A DNA stretch of 64,000 nt, from the NCBI GenBank assembly GCA_017311315.1, contig CM029626.1:8627643-8691642 (forward strand), written 5' to 3'. Position numbers and translations under genes: made by a program. This DNA comes from Dendrocalamus latiflorus (taxonomy: Eukaryota; Streptophyta; Magnoliopsida; Poales; Poaceae). This document shows, in pieces, positions 37,766 to 50,890 of the stretch. Each line of letters begins with the position of its first letter. Position 1 is the stretch's first letter. Under the pieces are notes generated by a model that saw nothing but the letters and a program-made list of their open reading frames with translations, did not search any database and was not told the origin of the DNA.

Positions 37766-40700
37766 TCAAGGGCAACGCATGCGACACAAGTCATGTACCT
37801 TTGAGCTCCCGAATTGTGCATAGTCTTGTCGTCGATGATTTGACTGGCTTTTTTTAGAAGAACGCTTGGAAGGTGCTTCACTGGATAGAACATTGCTTGG
37901 CGGAGCGGTAATCGCTAGTGGGTTAATAGGTGGGGGTGCTGATGTTGCTGGGCAGCGATGGCGGACATTGATCATGTGTGTCTTGGTTTCAGTTGAGGTG
38001 CTACCTGTTATGTTTATTGTAAGAACAATTTCCCTATCTCTTGTGTCTTCGCACCACCAGTTTTGTGGTATTCCATCAACAAATTCTTCTTGTGTGTACA
38101 AGTCTTCATGATGGACTGTAATCTCCACCGTTTCTCCTGGTTTAATAAGACCAACTGATGGTTGGACCTGTGTGATATAATAAATTAGCAATTGATTATT
38201 GGTATTTAGCATAAAGGCAAAAAAAAACTTTTGATTATCAAAGAACCCAGATTAACTGTTTCCTATTGACAATGACTGCAATAGCTGCTTTTGTGTCATG
38301 TTGAACCACTTGGGCATTGATTCGATATTGGTAGATATGAACAAAATGCTAATTGATTTCCTTTTTATATCTTTTGCTAGGCGATTTATGCACTAATAAT
38401 CGATGGAGCAAGGGATCTGTACAAGATGTGGCATAAAGCAACATTTAAACGGAAGCTTTAACAACAATAGTTCCTGGTTGAAGCTTGATAACAACATAGT
38501 AGTGTGGTATCTTTCTTTCTTTGTAACAGAGGTGGGAGTGTGATATCATTGATATGGGGGAAGAAATATGCATGCGGGCTAAATACTAAATAAAAAATAA
38601 TTTACATACAAAATGGATCTCCAAATTCCAATGTATGTAGGTATAAAGAAAATACAATAATTCATACCTCAATCCAAAGTGGAAAGCCAAATGATGCCCT
38701 TGGAAAAATCTCTGATTTAGTTCCATCCTCCTCCTTTGTTGACTGGCCTTCACATAGAATTTCAAAAGCTGCTTTGCTTGTTTCACAGTTATTGGTAATT
38801 TGAAAGACAATATTCTCTTGATTTTCCAATATAATTTCGTCTGTGCTAACTGCAGTGTCAGGAACAAAGCAAGACTCCTCAAGCATAGAACGCACTTTGT
38901 CATTTGATTCGATTATTTCTCCATACTCTTGTCTTCTTATCAACTCATCCACTCTTGCAATATCAACGCTAAATGTGCACCTCACAGGTTTATGATCACT
39001 CTCTGTGACATCCATGCAAGCTACATACCTATCAAAAGAGATTGAAAAAGGATCAATATGAATGGAGGAATGATGAAACATCAGAAGGAGAAGAAAAACA
39101 TGTGTGATAGTTTCTGACGATGTAATTGCAGCAACTATAGGGCACTCTAACGAGCATTCAGCTACTGATACAGAACGGATGTCACGATATAGTACTCTAT
39201 CACACCAAGCTGGTATCCGCTTTTTCTCACCAGAATCATACCCTACAAGGCATTTGATAGAAAAGTTTCAGAATGAATGAATTTATTACGCACCCAAAAT
39301 TTTGAAAGTTATTAAAAAATTGAGCTTTCTATGCAAGGTAGGGCAAATCACTTAACCTTTTTACACAGAAATAAGCAATCACAATGTTTAGGCATCAAAA
39401 TAGACATACCTCCAAGACCTGGCTGGTGCTTTTGGAATTTGTAAGTTGGAGCAAATTTGATCAAACCTTCACGCATTCCTTGAAATACCTTTCCAGCTTT
39501 CATTTTCTGCTCGAAGCTGATCCTTCTCTCTTAGCCAATCAAAGCTTCTTTGTGAAACCATGTCCCTTGCTTCATCATATGTGATACCATAAATTCGGTA
39601 GTTGAAATCACCAAGAAAGACAACCATATCAGCTTCAGCCAAGTCAGGCCTGACTTCATCAACCTGATTTCCATTGACCTACCATTACCACAACATTTGG
39701 ACATTAGTATAATTCATTAGTATGGATAGTTTGAAGGTTAGATAACACATACATTCACTGCTCCATGCAATTGGACAGATGTAGCAGAAGCTGCATTAAA
39801 ACAAACCAAAAGGGTCATAGCAAACACTTTTTTGGGGGGCTAAAACAATGCTATTTGATATGTAACACCTAAAGTTCAATGCAAAAAAAAGTATGTACCA
39901 CTTAAAGAGGAAATGTGAGAAAGGAACCTGTGGATCCATGAGGTTTGTTGAAAGCCATAGTCCGATAAATGTGATCAAAGTCAGCATTGCGCCTGCTAAC
40001 AGCTTCCAGATGTGCAGCAAAATGATTGCTCACAAAACACATTTTACGATCATAGACTCTTATTTTTAATCCTACACCACTCTGCAGAAGAATCTATTGT
40101 CACCACACCAACGAAACAAACCGAGGAGCATGACTTAGAAGCATATAACAAAATATATAACAGAGTAATTAATGCAATGTGTTCCTGCTACATCACTTGA
40201 ATTTCATGTTCCAAAATAGCATATTAAAAAAATCTTTATCTTGGAAGAAGTATACAAAGAAAAGATGCCTTGAAATTTTTCTGATAAGTGAATGCAGCCA
40301 CTCCAACGTTCAATTCTTCATGTCTGGAGAACCTATCATTTCTGTTTTTTTAAGTGAACCATTATTAATTCTTTACAATGAGTGTACTGTGCACAATACA
40401 TAAGGACATAGCCTTGGAAATGGGGACAATGAATGCTAGACATATATATCATCATGTACCTTATTGCCGATAGCGCGTCCAAAACCGCATGGCACTGCAG
40501 CGGCATCCACATCACCAACATATGGTTTAAGGCTCTTTCTTGCCCTTGAAAAGATAATATTTTCCGTGTTATCGCATGAGAATGGCAATTGAACAAGTTA
40601 TCATCATGTGACAAGAGAAATTTATAGTGTAATTCTAGGAAATTAATTCATAAAAAGCCAATACCATGCAGCAATAAGCAATGCAACCAACTGCCTAGAA

Positions 40701-43700
40701 CCAACTCGGTAAAATGATGCCCCCTCATCAAGTGCTTTGCCGATATTGTCTATCCACCATTGCCCATTGGCACTGCCCTCAAGTCCAACCTAATACAATG
40801 AACAAGGGAGGTTGAACTAAATGTGTGACGTAAGAGTACTTACACACAACAAAAGAATAGACGACATTGCCCACAATCTTGATTCGTATATTACACCACA
40901 AAGGTAAAAGAGAATCAAATATGTTAATCCCTATCAAAATAAATTTATTATACTTCAATTCAATAGTTAAACAATTATTTTTTTATTTATCACTCATTTC
41001 ATCAACAACACAAATAAGATGCAAATAATATTATGTGAAGTGGTGAATAACACAAAAATTATGAAAATTGAAAATGCAATACTAAGTATTCAAGAGAAAA
41101 AGGTGGGTTATAGGAAACAATAGAACAAGGTCATATTGCAATGCTGATTGGCAACAAAAAGCTTAGTTGCCGGGGAAAATGAAAATAGGACGACATATAT
41201 CATCAGGTACAACAAAGAATAATGACTGATGCGTGATACAGTTCAGGCAAAAGGGGAACAGAAAGCCCTGACAACAGTTGGCCAAAATTGTCACGAACAA
41301 TATTGCACTGGCAACATGAGAGCTTGGAACGGTACTGGAATATTTTATCAAGAATGACAATAGTTTGAGCCCAAATTTGTAGTAACAAAAGTAAGCTTGG
41401 GTGATCAAAATTCAAAAGGAGTTTTCCAACTAAACTTGAAGCAAACAAATCATAGAGTAGTACAAATTGACTGCTTGAATCGCATAATTCAAAAGTAACA
41501 TTTCTTTAGCAGGAATATTCTTTATGTTTTAAGCTGCATGTATGCTTACCTAGATGCAAGCTTCTAATACTTAGTTGGACTGAACAACAAAATAATAGAA
41601 AAAAATAAATGACTGAAGATAAGATCAAGTGTCTTACAGTTTCTTTTGCTGCAGAAATGGCCAGAAATCCCGCACCCATCTCGACCTCTTGTAATCCAAC
41701 AACAACCAACCCAACATCAGATGATACACTACCCAACCATGATTTAAGTGACTCAGCAGATGCTTTCCCCTGTGCTACATTCCAACTTCCAACCATTATG
41801 TTTATTTTCTCCATTCTAGTGTACGACAACTCTCTGTTAGCCAATTCAGTTCGCAAAATATCATCAAGATGTCCAGGGGAAGTCAGTGGCCACCCCCCGA
41901 ATACCACCATGATGTGCCAGTGTGTAGATGTAAGAACCACCGATTGCCATCCTTATCACTGGACAGCTATGTCTAGTCCATCCTGCAAGAAGGTTACCTT
42001 CAACGTCCATGACTTGAACAGTACCACTGGCATAGCCCACCCACACCCTTTCTCCAAGCGCCTTTATGCACTGCACAGAAGAAGTATGATGCTGGAATTC
42101 TTGCATTCGGTTCCCATTTCCATCCCACTGGATAATCGTGCCATTTGTGCATCCTGACCAAATTGTTCCATCCATTGCTTGAGCCACTGCTCCTGTTCTA
42201 TGATTATCCTCGACAAATGTCCCCTTTGTTGCAACCCTACGCACCGCATCAGCTGCTCCCATTAAGGCATTCCTAGATTTCTGGAAGAAGTTCAAAGAAC
42301 CCTGGGATTTCTCTTTCTTTGAAGGTTTTATTTTGACCTCTTCCTCCAAAGGTTGCTCTGGCATAACTGGTGTCTCTAGCCGAGCCGACTCAACTTGGCC
42401 GTCCATCCCAAATACTTTTAGCAACTCCCTTGTACGAGCATCCCTGTAGCAAGTAGCTAGTTCAGTAGAATCGGTAGGTTAACTGGGCAAAGAAGCAATA
42501 ATCTACATTTCAACTTTATGTTTCTAAAGGCATACCAGAGAGAAAATGTCATGCTCGTCACAGTCCAAACTTTCGCCCGGGAATGATCGGCAAGCATGTA
42601 TTTCACATCAGAGGCGGGGAGAGAGCATACGTTGCCAATTGTGCAATGGTTCCTGAGGTCAATGTATGCTCTCTCAACCAACAAAGCAGCCATGTGTCTC
42701 TCTTCCGGTGACAGTGAGAGGGACTTGGCAATGGCATCGTAAGGCCATGCCTTTATGACCCCGCCCTCGGAGCCCGACCATATCTCACCTATTAGATTCA
42801 AACAGAGCATACAATTTGTCACAATGCTTTACATTTGTAACTCACATGCAATGATCAAATCTTAATGTGCAAATCTAACAACAGAAATGCATTGGCATTA
42901 CAAGATCATTGATGACATGCTCACCATATGAAGTCAAGACCATGGAGAGCACCGGCGTCCGACCGTACGCTTGCCATGTGAGGGCTTCCCTGAACACCGG
43001 CGCATTGTTGCCTCCGCCGTGGCTGCTTCCCCCAACGCCCCCACCGCCGTCACCTGCACCAGCAGGCGGAGGCGCGGGCGCAGTAGCGGCCGCGTCGAGG
43101 TCCATGCGCCACGATCTGATCCTCCCGTCCTTGTGCCCCGTCCACAGGAGCCGGTAGGCCCTGTCCACGGTGACGCAGAGCGCGGGCGGCGCTGGCACGC
43201 CCTCGTGGAATGGCGCACTCTCCTCGTCGCCGCGGCGCGCACCTGCGCCCCACCCGGCGAACACCTCGTCGAGCGCCCAGACCCTGATCCCGGACTCGGC
43301 CCCGGCCCAGAGCTGCCGGCGCTGCGGCTCGGCGGCGAGCGTGCGGAGGAAGGATCCCGCATGCGTCTCGCGGAGCGGGTGGGGCCGCACCTCGAGCGGG
43401 GGCGGGCGGGCGGGGTGCATGGCCGCACGGAGCAGCACGCGGAAGGCGCCCTTCCCGCCACCGGCCCCGACGAACTCCGGGAGGGTGCCGTGGCCGCCGC
43501 CGTACTCGGACATGGCTCGCTCGAGCGTCATGGACCCGTCGATGTCGCCGCCTACGGAGTGGCGGGAGGTGGCAGAGGAGGAGTAGGAGGCGTTGGGGTG
43601 GTGGTGGTGCTGGTGTGGCAGGAGCGGCGGGTGGTATCCGGCGGGCACACCCGCGGAGGGGTCGTGGTGGGCGTAGGAGAGGGAGTGTGAGTCCGGGAGG

Positions 43701-43850
43701 ATGTGCTCGTCGTCGAGGCTGTGCTTACAGAGCGCGGCGCGGCGAGCAGACGTGGCATCCCGCGACAGCGGCTGGCTGTAGGAGATCCCCCTCCGCTGCG
43801 GAGGCCGCCTCCGCGGCCACCTCCCTCAGCACCTCATCGTCCGGCTCCAT
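37766..43850 (-). CDS. FRA3-like: WD40-containing type II inositol polyphosphate 5-phosphatase (FRA3-like), three frame breaks
   Basis: Eleven exons on minus: 43850-42925, 42788-42536, 42443-41638, 40789-40665, 40544-40460, 40081-39928, 39790-39753, 39678-39410, 39242-39119, 39028-38668 and 38167-37766. The encoded length is about 1179 aa if frame is maintained. The N-terminal half has WD40-like repeats (QLWAGAESGIRVWAL, LLWTGHKDGRIRSW, IWSGSEGGVIKAW, IWSGCTNGTIIQWDG, WVGYASGTVQVMD). The C-terminal half is the 5-phosphatase domain: SWNVAQGK, GLQEVEMG, HFAAHLEAVSRRNADF, VFLGDFNYRI, PAWCDRVLYRD, ESDHKPVRC. The enzyme family removes the 5-phosphate from inositol phosphates or phosphoinositides; in Arabidopsis FRA3 affects fibre wall and actin organisation. 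As given, the frame breaks at 43787-43791 (C5), 41893-41898 (C6) and 39513-39516 (T4), each relieved by one base fewer. The start is the first ATG of the conserved MEPDDEVLREV leader. Sequence error or early decay are both possible. Confidence 0.88.
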
Positions 43851-43909
43851 GGTGATCACACCCGCCCGCCGATCGATTGATTGGTGCGCGGCACGCCTCG
43901 CATCGAGTG

Positions 43910-44160
43910 CTACGCGCGGTTTGGTTTGGCTTGGGCGTGGAATGGGAGTGGGAGAGATAAGATGAAACGGTCAAGATGGCGAGGGAGGAGGGTGCGGCGA
44001 GTTCGGTGCTTGCGGGAGAGGTCGGGGTCGGAGGGAGGGAGGAGGGCGCCACCCTTTGCCGTGGGAGGCGGGGCGGGAGACCACGATGCGCGGGGTAGAG
44101 AGAGAGAGAGAGCGTGCGCGTGGACCGGACCCACTGCCAAGTGCAAAATATGACATAAGA
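43910..44160 (-). promoter_or_regulatory. Probable 5' leader/promoter of the FRA3-like gene with GA microsatellite
   Basis: Upstream of the ATG at 43850, the minus strand is CT-rich (plus-strand gagagagagagagag at 44097-44112). This is a frequent leader and core-promoter signature in grasses. No clear TATA box was found. Confidence 0.4.
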
Positions 44161-45875
44161 GACTGCCACATCACTCCATTTCTCCATACGATCTCCATGC
44201 ACACGATAAGCACTTTTTAGGGAAAAAAATTGTTTTCCTTCCGTAGTCTTGGTTGTCCTTAAGGGTCTGTTTGAAACAGATGAACTAAAAACAAAGGAAC
44301 GAGAAAACAATAGTAATATAGTAGAGTATAAAGTGAAAATCCACGGGATTTTAAAATATAGGACTAGAAAAATGGTTGTTTGGATCAAAGAAAAATATTG
44401 AATTGCATACTAGGGAGAGAGAGAGAGAGCAGTGGGAAGGAAGGGCGTCCTGAAGTCAACGCTCATTTCCTTTAACTCAGATTGTAGGTTTTTTTTGTGA
44501 AATGCACAAGGTATGCTCCCTTTCCTTAGATTTGGTATACTTTTGTAGCGGCCTACCCATTATAAAAGAAGCTGCTGATTGTTTTCTTTTTGTAGCTGTC
44601 CCAAAATTGGATAGACCTCATCAGCATCCTTCGCCTCCTCCCTGGTGAGCTTCATCCTCCTCTACCTAGGGATGGCAATTGTGCCTGTTTACCCGTATAC
44701 CCATGGGTAAATACCTTAATGGAGCTGGGTATGGGATATTTTCTTTACCCACGGATATACGGGTAAACGGCCACCACCGTCGCTCGTCACTGGCCGCCAC
44801 CACCTCCTCCACCGCCGCCATGGTCGCGTGCGCGCGTGCAGCCGCACGCGACCGTGCCTCGCCGCCGCCATGCACCGCCGTTGCCCGTCGGCCGCCGCCA
44901 CTACCACGCCAGACCGCCACCGCCGTGGCCTGCCATGCGCACAGGAGAGAGAAAGAGAGAGAGAGAAATAAGAGATTGATATGGATGGGAGACAGAGGGA
45001 TGGAGATAGATAGAGATAAGGGAGAGATTAGAGATATGTGCACCTTTCAAATCTTGGGCGCGACATACACAAGCCTCGTCGGCGGTAGCACCTGCATTAT
45101 TCGATGACATAGGTTGAGATGAGGAAGGGCACGCAGATTCTTGGGTGGAACGAACTCGAGGGGAGGTGGAAGAGATCGTGTCGGCATATAGTCTGCAAGT
45201 GGGGTTGTAGATAATAGGTAGTATCTAGTCAATGGTATACTATTAGAGCCATTTTTAACACTATAGGCGCGATTGGAGGAAGAAGAGAGTACCTTGTCGC
45301 CGGCCGCCATCGCCGCGCCACCTCGGGTAGCTCTGGGCCCCTCCTTCGCCGCCCCCAGCCCCATCCACCACCACCCATGGGTGGCGGTGCTGTTACCACC
45401 TCGCCGCGCAACCCTCGACCTTTCCCCACCGTGCTACCCTACTCAACCTAATTGCCACAGTCGCTGCTGCCACCGCCCTTCGGCTTCGCCCATTGCCTAT
45501 CGCCCCTGCCGCCATCCACTGCCAGGCCACTGCCTCCCTCGACCTCTTTCTATGTGGGGGGGGGGGGAATCCATAGTGGAGGAGCCAGATTTCCCTCCTC
45601 CAACGTTAAATCCAGCAACGGTGCCTCTCTAGGTCGTCGGATCCAACATGCGATGGGGCTGGCGATGTAGGAGAGTTGAGAGGATGACGATGGCGAGGAG
45701 GGAGGGAGAACGAGAGGGAGCGGGGAGAAAGGAGTAGGAGTGGGGAGAAAGGAATCGGGTTGGTTGTGGGAGCAAAGTGGAACGGAAGTAATAGGGCTGC
45801 TTTGAGATTTGTGTGGTTATGGATCCAACGTAGTCATCTTTCCCGTTGGAAAGGTAAAGGGTTTAGTATTTCTCA
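44161..45875. other. Spacer with hAT-like and MITE-like fragments
   Basis: At 44265-44400 a block starting gggtctgtttgaaacag and ending ggttgtttggatcaaa resembles a degenerate PIF/Tourist-type MITE. At 44669 the word tagggatggcaattg, followed by cccgtatacccatgggtaaat, resembles one end of a hAT element; I did not find the other end. 44770-45660 is GC-rich low-complexity sequence with no familiar protein. GA tracts occur at 44411-44430 and 44940-44970. Confidence 0.35.
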
Positions 45876-45884
45876 ATATAATAA

Positions 45885-46872
45885 GGCATGGCAGCGTATG
45901 CTATGGAAACCAAGGGGCTGTGCAAACTATGCAAACTCTAATCTAGACCACTGGACTCTAATCCGATGGTTAGAGGTAAAGGTGGGTTATTTTAGCACTT
46001 AAACCCCCCCACTCATCCCATCTAATCCAAGATTTTGCAAATCACCCCAGCCCCAGCCCCAGCGCCTGTACGGTTCCCTTCCGTCTCCTCGCGATCCCCG
46101 TACGGCGCGATACAGCGCCGCGACGACGCCCGCGTCGAGGCCCGGCCGCGCCGTTTCGTTTACGGCGACGCCGTCCCTCGCGTTCGTATACAACGCGGTT
46201 GACTCGAGGAGGCAATCGAGGAGCTCGACGCAGCAGCCGCCGGCGCCAGCGCCGGAGGCCTCCGCGGACGGCAGCGGCCCGGCCTCAGCGAAGCGCGCGG
46301 CGACGGCGACCCCCAGTAGGCAGCAAATTAAGCCAAAGATCTGGTGTTCACGTACGTACGTGTACGTACTGTCGTGGACGATCCGGCCAGCTGATCGATC
46401 GATCAATATATACAGCCAAAGACAAGCAGCTACTGGGGGTCGCCGTCGCCGCGCGCTTCGCTGAGGCCGGGCCGCTGCCATCCGCGGAGGCCTCCGGCGC
46501 TGGCGCCGGCGGCTGCTGCGTCGAGCTCCTCGATTGCCTCCTCGAGTCAACCGCGCTGTATACGAACGCGAGGGACGGCGGCGCCGTAAACAATCGCCAT
46601 AAACGAAACGGCGCGGCCGGGCCTCGACGCGGGCGTCGTCGCGGCGCTGTATCGCGCCGTACGGGGATCGCGAGGAGACGGAAGGGAACCGTACAGGCGC
46701 TGGGGTTGGGGCTGGGGTGATTTGCAAAATCTTGGATTAGATGGGATGAGTGGGGGGGTTTAAGTGCTAAAATAACCCACCTTTACCTCTAACCATCGGA
46801 TTAGAGTCCAGTGGTCTAGATTAGAGTTTGCATAGTTTGCACAGCTCCTTGGTTTCCATAGCATACGCTGCC
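45885..46872. mobile_element. Foldback element with ~440-bp inverted arms
   Basis: Left arm 45885-46319 and right arm 46430-46872 are near-perfect reverse complements separated by a ~110-bp loop. The exact 9-bp sequence ATATAATAA flanks it at 45876-45884 and 46873-46881, so it moved as a unit, probably through MULE-type transposase. The left end has an extra GGCAT before the shared GGCAGCGTATGC. The inner ~250 bp of each arm is very GC-rich and open in frame (AARFAEAGPLPSAEASGAG, CCVELLDCLLESTALYTNA), suggesting a captured host exon duplicated head to head. The right arm has a ~13-bp insertion near 46590. A transcript through it would form a very long hairpin. It lies 256 bp upstream of the NDUFAF2 start. 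Confidence 0.93.
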
Positions 46873-47127
46873 ATATAATAATGTGAGAAGTCTGGGGGAC
46901 AGACGATCTCTGTCAGGTGGGGTCAGCTTGTAAGGGACATAAACTCTTCGTCTCCCGAACTCTCCTGTCCCAACCCTCGCCGGCTGCCGGACATAACAGG
47001 CGGCGGCGGCGCGGTACCCAAGCGAGGCGGCGCTGCGGCCGGAGGAGGCGTTCAGGCGGGGCCCGGTTCAGGCGAGCCTCGAGCTGCGAGGAGGCGGAGC
47101 GGGAGCAGGGACGGAGGAAGCGGAGCC

Positions 47128-49873
47128 ATGTCGAAGCGGCTGGTGTCGCGGCTGCTGGGGATGTTCCAGTCGCGGACGCAGGTGGGCGTCGACAAGGCCG
47201 GCAACCGCTATTTCACCCGCGTCGAGGAGGTCGACGGCGTCAGTACGTGCCCTCCACCGTCTCTCCGTCCCTGTGTTTCTTTTCTTCTTGCAAGAAGAAT
47301 CTGCCATTTCGATGTTCTGTTCTTTTCCGGAAAATGGATGCATCGATGCCGCTAAACGAATTTGGTGTTGTTGCTTCTTGATGGCGTTACAGTGAAGGAG
47401 AAGCGGTGGGTGGAGTTCAAGGGTGACCAGGAGCCGACGACTGTTCCAGGTTACGTCTCCTCCTGCTCGTTTGGTCGGTGAGGATCTGGTGTATACAGAG
47501 AACCTAATTTGACTAGCTGTTTGCCCTTTGTTTCTGCAGGCATGTATGGTTTATGTGCCTTGATTCTGAATTGATATGATTGAATCTGCTGTTTGAGTGG
47601 ATTTGCTGATAGTTGTGTCTTGTAGTTGAGTGGATTTGCTGGTTGAATGGCCAAAGGAAGAAAGCTCCAACACCAGAGGTAAGAGCGAGACCGTGCTTTT
47701 TGCATGATTTTCTGCAAATTGTGCACATATTATTTATTCCTTCATCCTTAGTAAGGTAAGCAACTTGTTGGTTTCTTCTGATCATGATATATTGCTACAC
47801 CATCGTAGGAATTGGCTGAGATGGAAGCGAGGCGTGAACGTGTCAAGCAGAATGTTGAACGTATGTATCTGATGGTTCCAACTTCTAACCTCTCTTATGC
47901 CTTAAGCCTCGCTGCCTATTATGTGTACTGATAATAAAAAAGATAAGATGTATTGTGTGAGCAAGAGTTCAACATCTTTTCCTAGGTATGTCATAGAGCA
48001 GCACACAAGTTTATTAGTTGTGATTGGCATGTTCTGCATATATTGTTGATTTATGTTATGTGATCACTGCTATTTGTGGGTTCTCTACCCCAAATAAGAA
48101 ACCCTAATTTGAGTAATTCCTGTTATTTGTTTGCTCACTATTTGTGAAATACACTTTGCAATAGTTATTCCATATCTCTCTCAGGAGTAATTCCTATTAT
48201 TTTGTTTGGATCACATCTTATATGATGGCATTAAATATTGGTGTTGTAGCCCACCTTATAGTTGTTATTGTATGCATTGTATGCTAATTTCCATAACATG
48301 CAATGGGTAATAGAAATGGGAGAATAGAGATGTGTTTTTCTTCTCTTTGATGGTAAACTTCAGTTTTCTGATCCATGAATGGAATTGTATCATATTTTGT
48401 GGCAAGAGCCCCTCGCAACACGAGGGGGATGGAATGAAATCACTTGAAAATTTTGATCACTATCGCAAGCATCCCACCAACCAAGTAGAACGTTAATACG
48501 GAGATTTCAGTTTCTTGATGTTTAATTGGTTGTCAAAGGAGTAAGTAACATGGTTGTTGCGTCCTTCCAAATATGAACCCAGATTTACTAAAGCCTGCTT
48601 TGTTTATTTAGATTAATCCAGTCACATGAAAAAAAATGTTGGAAATGATGACCAATTGGTGTATAGTCTTAACTTTCTATGTGTCTTTTGAAAATCAATT
48701 ATCACAGTATATTACTTATGTACCACACACCTTTTGCATTTGTGAAGCTTTTATTCTAGCTGCACTGCAGGAGATGATATTATTCATACCAGCGTATGTC
48801 ACCAATATGACATGATAGCTTCTTTACTTAAGTTTTGTTTCATCAAGGTCCTGTTATATAATTCTACATTAGCCTTGGTTCTTCAAAAGTCTCTGTTGTT
48901 GCTTTGGTGAATACTAATTCATAGATTTGCTCATTAATACATTTACTCTATGTTCATTAAAGTTCTGAAAAAGAAAGAAGAGGAGGAAAGAAGGGCTGGT
49001 GTCCGACCAGTCAAGTCAATTGGTATGTTCTTTCTGGGTACTCTTTAGTTTCCATCATTGTTTATCTGCATTTATAGTTTTATTTGAACTTTATCTAATT
49101 GTCTGTTTAGTATCTGAAAGATATGTTTAATATTTGTCCTGTTCCGCCAAAACCACTTTCAGACCAATGCTGTAGTTATTTTTTTATTTTGGTTTTTGCA
49201 TGCCCTAGTTTCTAGCCTTGCCAATGGGAAATTTTAAGAAAGGAAAATTAATATTAGACATCATTTGTTACCCTGTCAAAGCTTATATGCAATGAATTTT
49301 ATTGGTTACTTTCGTCACTATACTTTATACTATTTATTATCATTTACTTGTACTGAGGAGTTCACCCTGTTGTAGGGAAAAGAATTTCATATTACTTTTT
49401 GTTTGGTTGTTGATGTTCCTCCAAATATAGGGAAAGCTGAATCTCCAAATCTGAAAAGTTTTATGCAGCAGTTCCCTGATACTTCTGTGGACCAGAAGAA
49501 AGGTAACACAGCCTTATTCAATCTCTGTTATGATTGTGATAGAAGTGTAACTCCTTTGACATGCATGATGACATTTCTGTCACGTTGTTTAGGACCTGAG
49601 GAACTATCTAGGCCTAAGGATGCAACTGATACAGAAGATGCCACAACAGATAATGAGAGGTGCATTCCAATTCAATGTCTTCTCTCCAAATGTAGTAATT
49701 TGTGATGAAATGTTATTTGTTATGTAGCTGTTTTCTTCAAGTCTGTAATGCGAGTACATAGGCCGAAGTTTGATTACATTGGTTCGAACTCATGTTTATT
49801 TTCTTTCAGGCCTTCCGAACCAACAGGAACTGGTGCCACTTTTAAGCCAGGGACTTGGCAACCACCAACTTGA
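47128..49873 (+). CDS. NDUFAF2: Mitochondrial complex I assembly factor NDUFAF2 (mimitin, B17.2-like)
   Basis: Eight exons: 47128-47242, 47393-47449, 47626-47678, 47809-47860, 48963-49022, 49431-49502, 49593-49659 and 49810-49873. All have GT-AG introns and consistent phases, giving 179 aa, close to the animal homologue. The N-terminal part matches the NDUFA12/B17.2 fold: GVDKAGNRYFTRVEEVDG, then KEKRWVEFKGDQEPTTVP and VEWICWLNGQRKKAPTPEE. A charged helix follows (EARRERVKQNVELLKKKEEEERR), and the Pro-rich end TGATFKPGTWQPPT is characteristic. In animals NDUFAF2 binds late complex I assembly intermediates in the matrix and is replaced by NDUFA12; the same role is inferred here. The protein lacks an obvious long presequence, though the N-terminus MSKRLVSRLLGMFQSRT is basic and amphipathic. 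The ATG at 47128 is the first in frame. A foldback transposon lies just upstream. Confidence 0.92.
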
Positions 49874-50735
49874 ATAATTCCAGCAGGTGAAGAGTGTTGT
49901 ACTTGAGCATTTCCCTATGGCTTATCTGTGGACCATTAACCTTTGCTGATAAATTCTCTTAAAGAATATGTTCTCCTTTTGTTATTTGGTACAAGAAATG
50001 GAGAATTTATGTATTGTGCAGCATTATATGCTTGCTGATTGTTACACTTTGGTGGGATCTCACCTGACTGCAACAATGTATGCTCTTAAGTGATTTTGCC
50101 CAAGTCTTCAGTGCTAATTTCGATGGACCATGATCCTGTTTAACAACTTTTAATAAACTTAAGCCCATGCCCTGACAAATGCAGAGAACCAACCGTTGAT
50201 GGAAGAATTTACTTTTGTAAATCAGCAAAAGTAAATGACATTTTTCAACTCTATAATCTTTGCAATGGTATTGAACAAAATAATTCTTCTTGTAACTGGG
50301 AGCTTGGATATTTGCTCAGCTTTTCATTGTTGTATGAAAAACTGAATGTATGAGACTATTTTGATTTGTATGTATGAACAGAACTCAACTGAACAGTTAA
50401 ATTTGGAGTTTATAGGTCGACTGGTAAAGAGACAAATTAGAACTTAGACCCATCAGAGAGAATTTTACCCTTGAAAAATAAAATAGAAAGAGAGGGGGGA
50501 AAACTTTGTCATGTCCTGATGAATAGCGACACCCCCCTCTCGAAGTAGCTCTATGAACAGAAGTTTTAGCTCGCTGTTTACTGTGATGCTTACTTTTCTC
50601 AAGAATCATGGAGTAGATTATGATTAGATTTAGTTGTACTATTATTGTTGCTCTAGACGATGGTCCTACAAACGATGGTGGTGACAAGATTTCCACTATA
50701 GCTTGTGGAATATGCCCCATTGATTGCTGCTTCTT
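49874..50735. other. NDUFAF2 3' region and spacer
   Basis: The first ~200-400 bases are probably the 3' untranslated region. The remainder is AT-rich spacer with no recognisable frame. Confidence 0.4.
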
Positions 50736-50890
50736 TCGCATGGAGGAGCATTTTTTTAATGGGAAAGAGGTGTTAGAAAGATGTCTACCGCGGAGAATTG
50801 GCAAGGGTGAATTCACTCTCATTTGGGGAAGATAACTGGCTACCGAAGCCATGGAGTTCGTGAGATGATTGTCCTCTGACCCAACTGTTC
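50736..50890 (+). pseudogene. Possible LINE (non-LTR retrotransposon) reverse-transcriptase tail fragment
   Basis: Plus-strand frame reads HFFNGKEVLERCLPRRIGKGEFTLIWG, and after a one-base shift DNWLPKPWSS. The pattern 'G+xVLExGLRWRIGNGxxxxIWxDxWLP' is typical of the segment following the reverse-transcriptase domain in plant LINEs. The fragment is short and frameshifted. Confidence 0.45.

Noticed and set aside
42934..43690. Plus-strand and alternative-frame open frames over FRA3-like exon 1
   Set aside because: Same GC-rich artefact; the minus-strand WD40 frame is the conserved one.
44669..45660. Complete hAT element starting at tagggatggcaattg
   Set aside because: No matching right end or 8-bp duplication was found downstream, so only a left-end resemblance is reported.
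45999..46727. 242-codon minus-strand frame as an independent gene
   Set aside because: It reads through the loop and both arms of an inverted repeat, so the product would be an artefact of the palindrome; only a captured exon piece is plausible.
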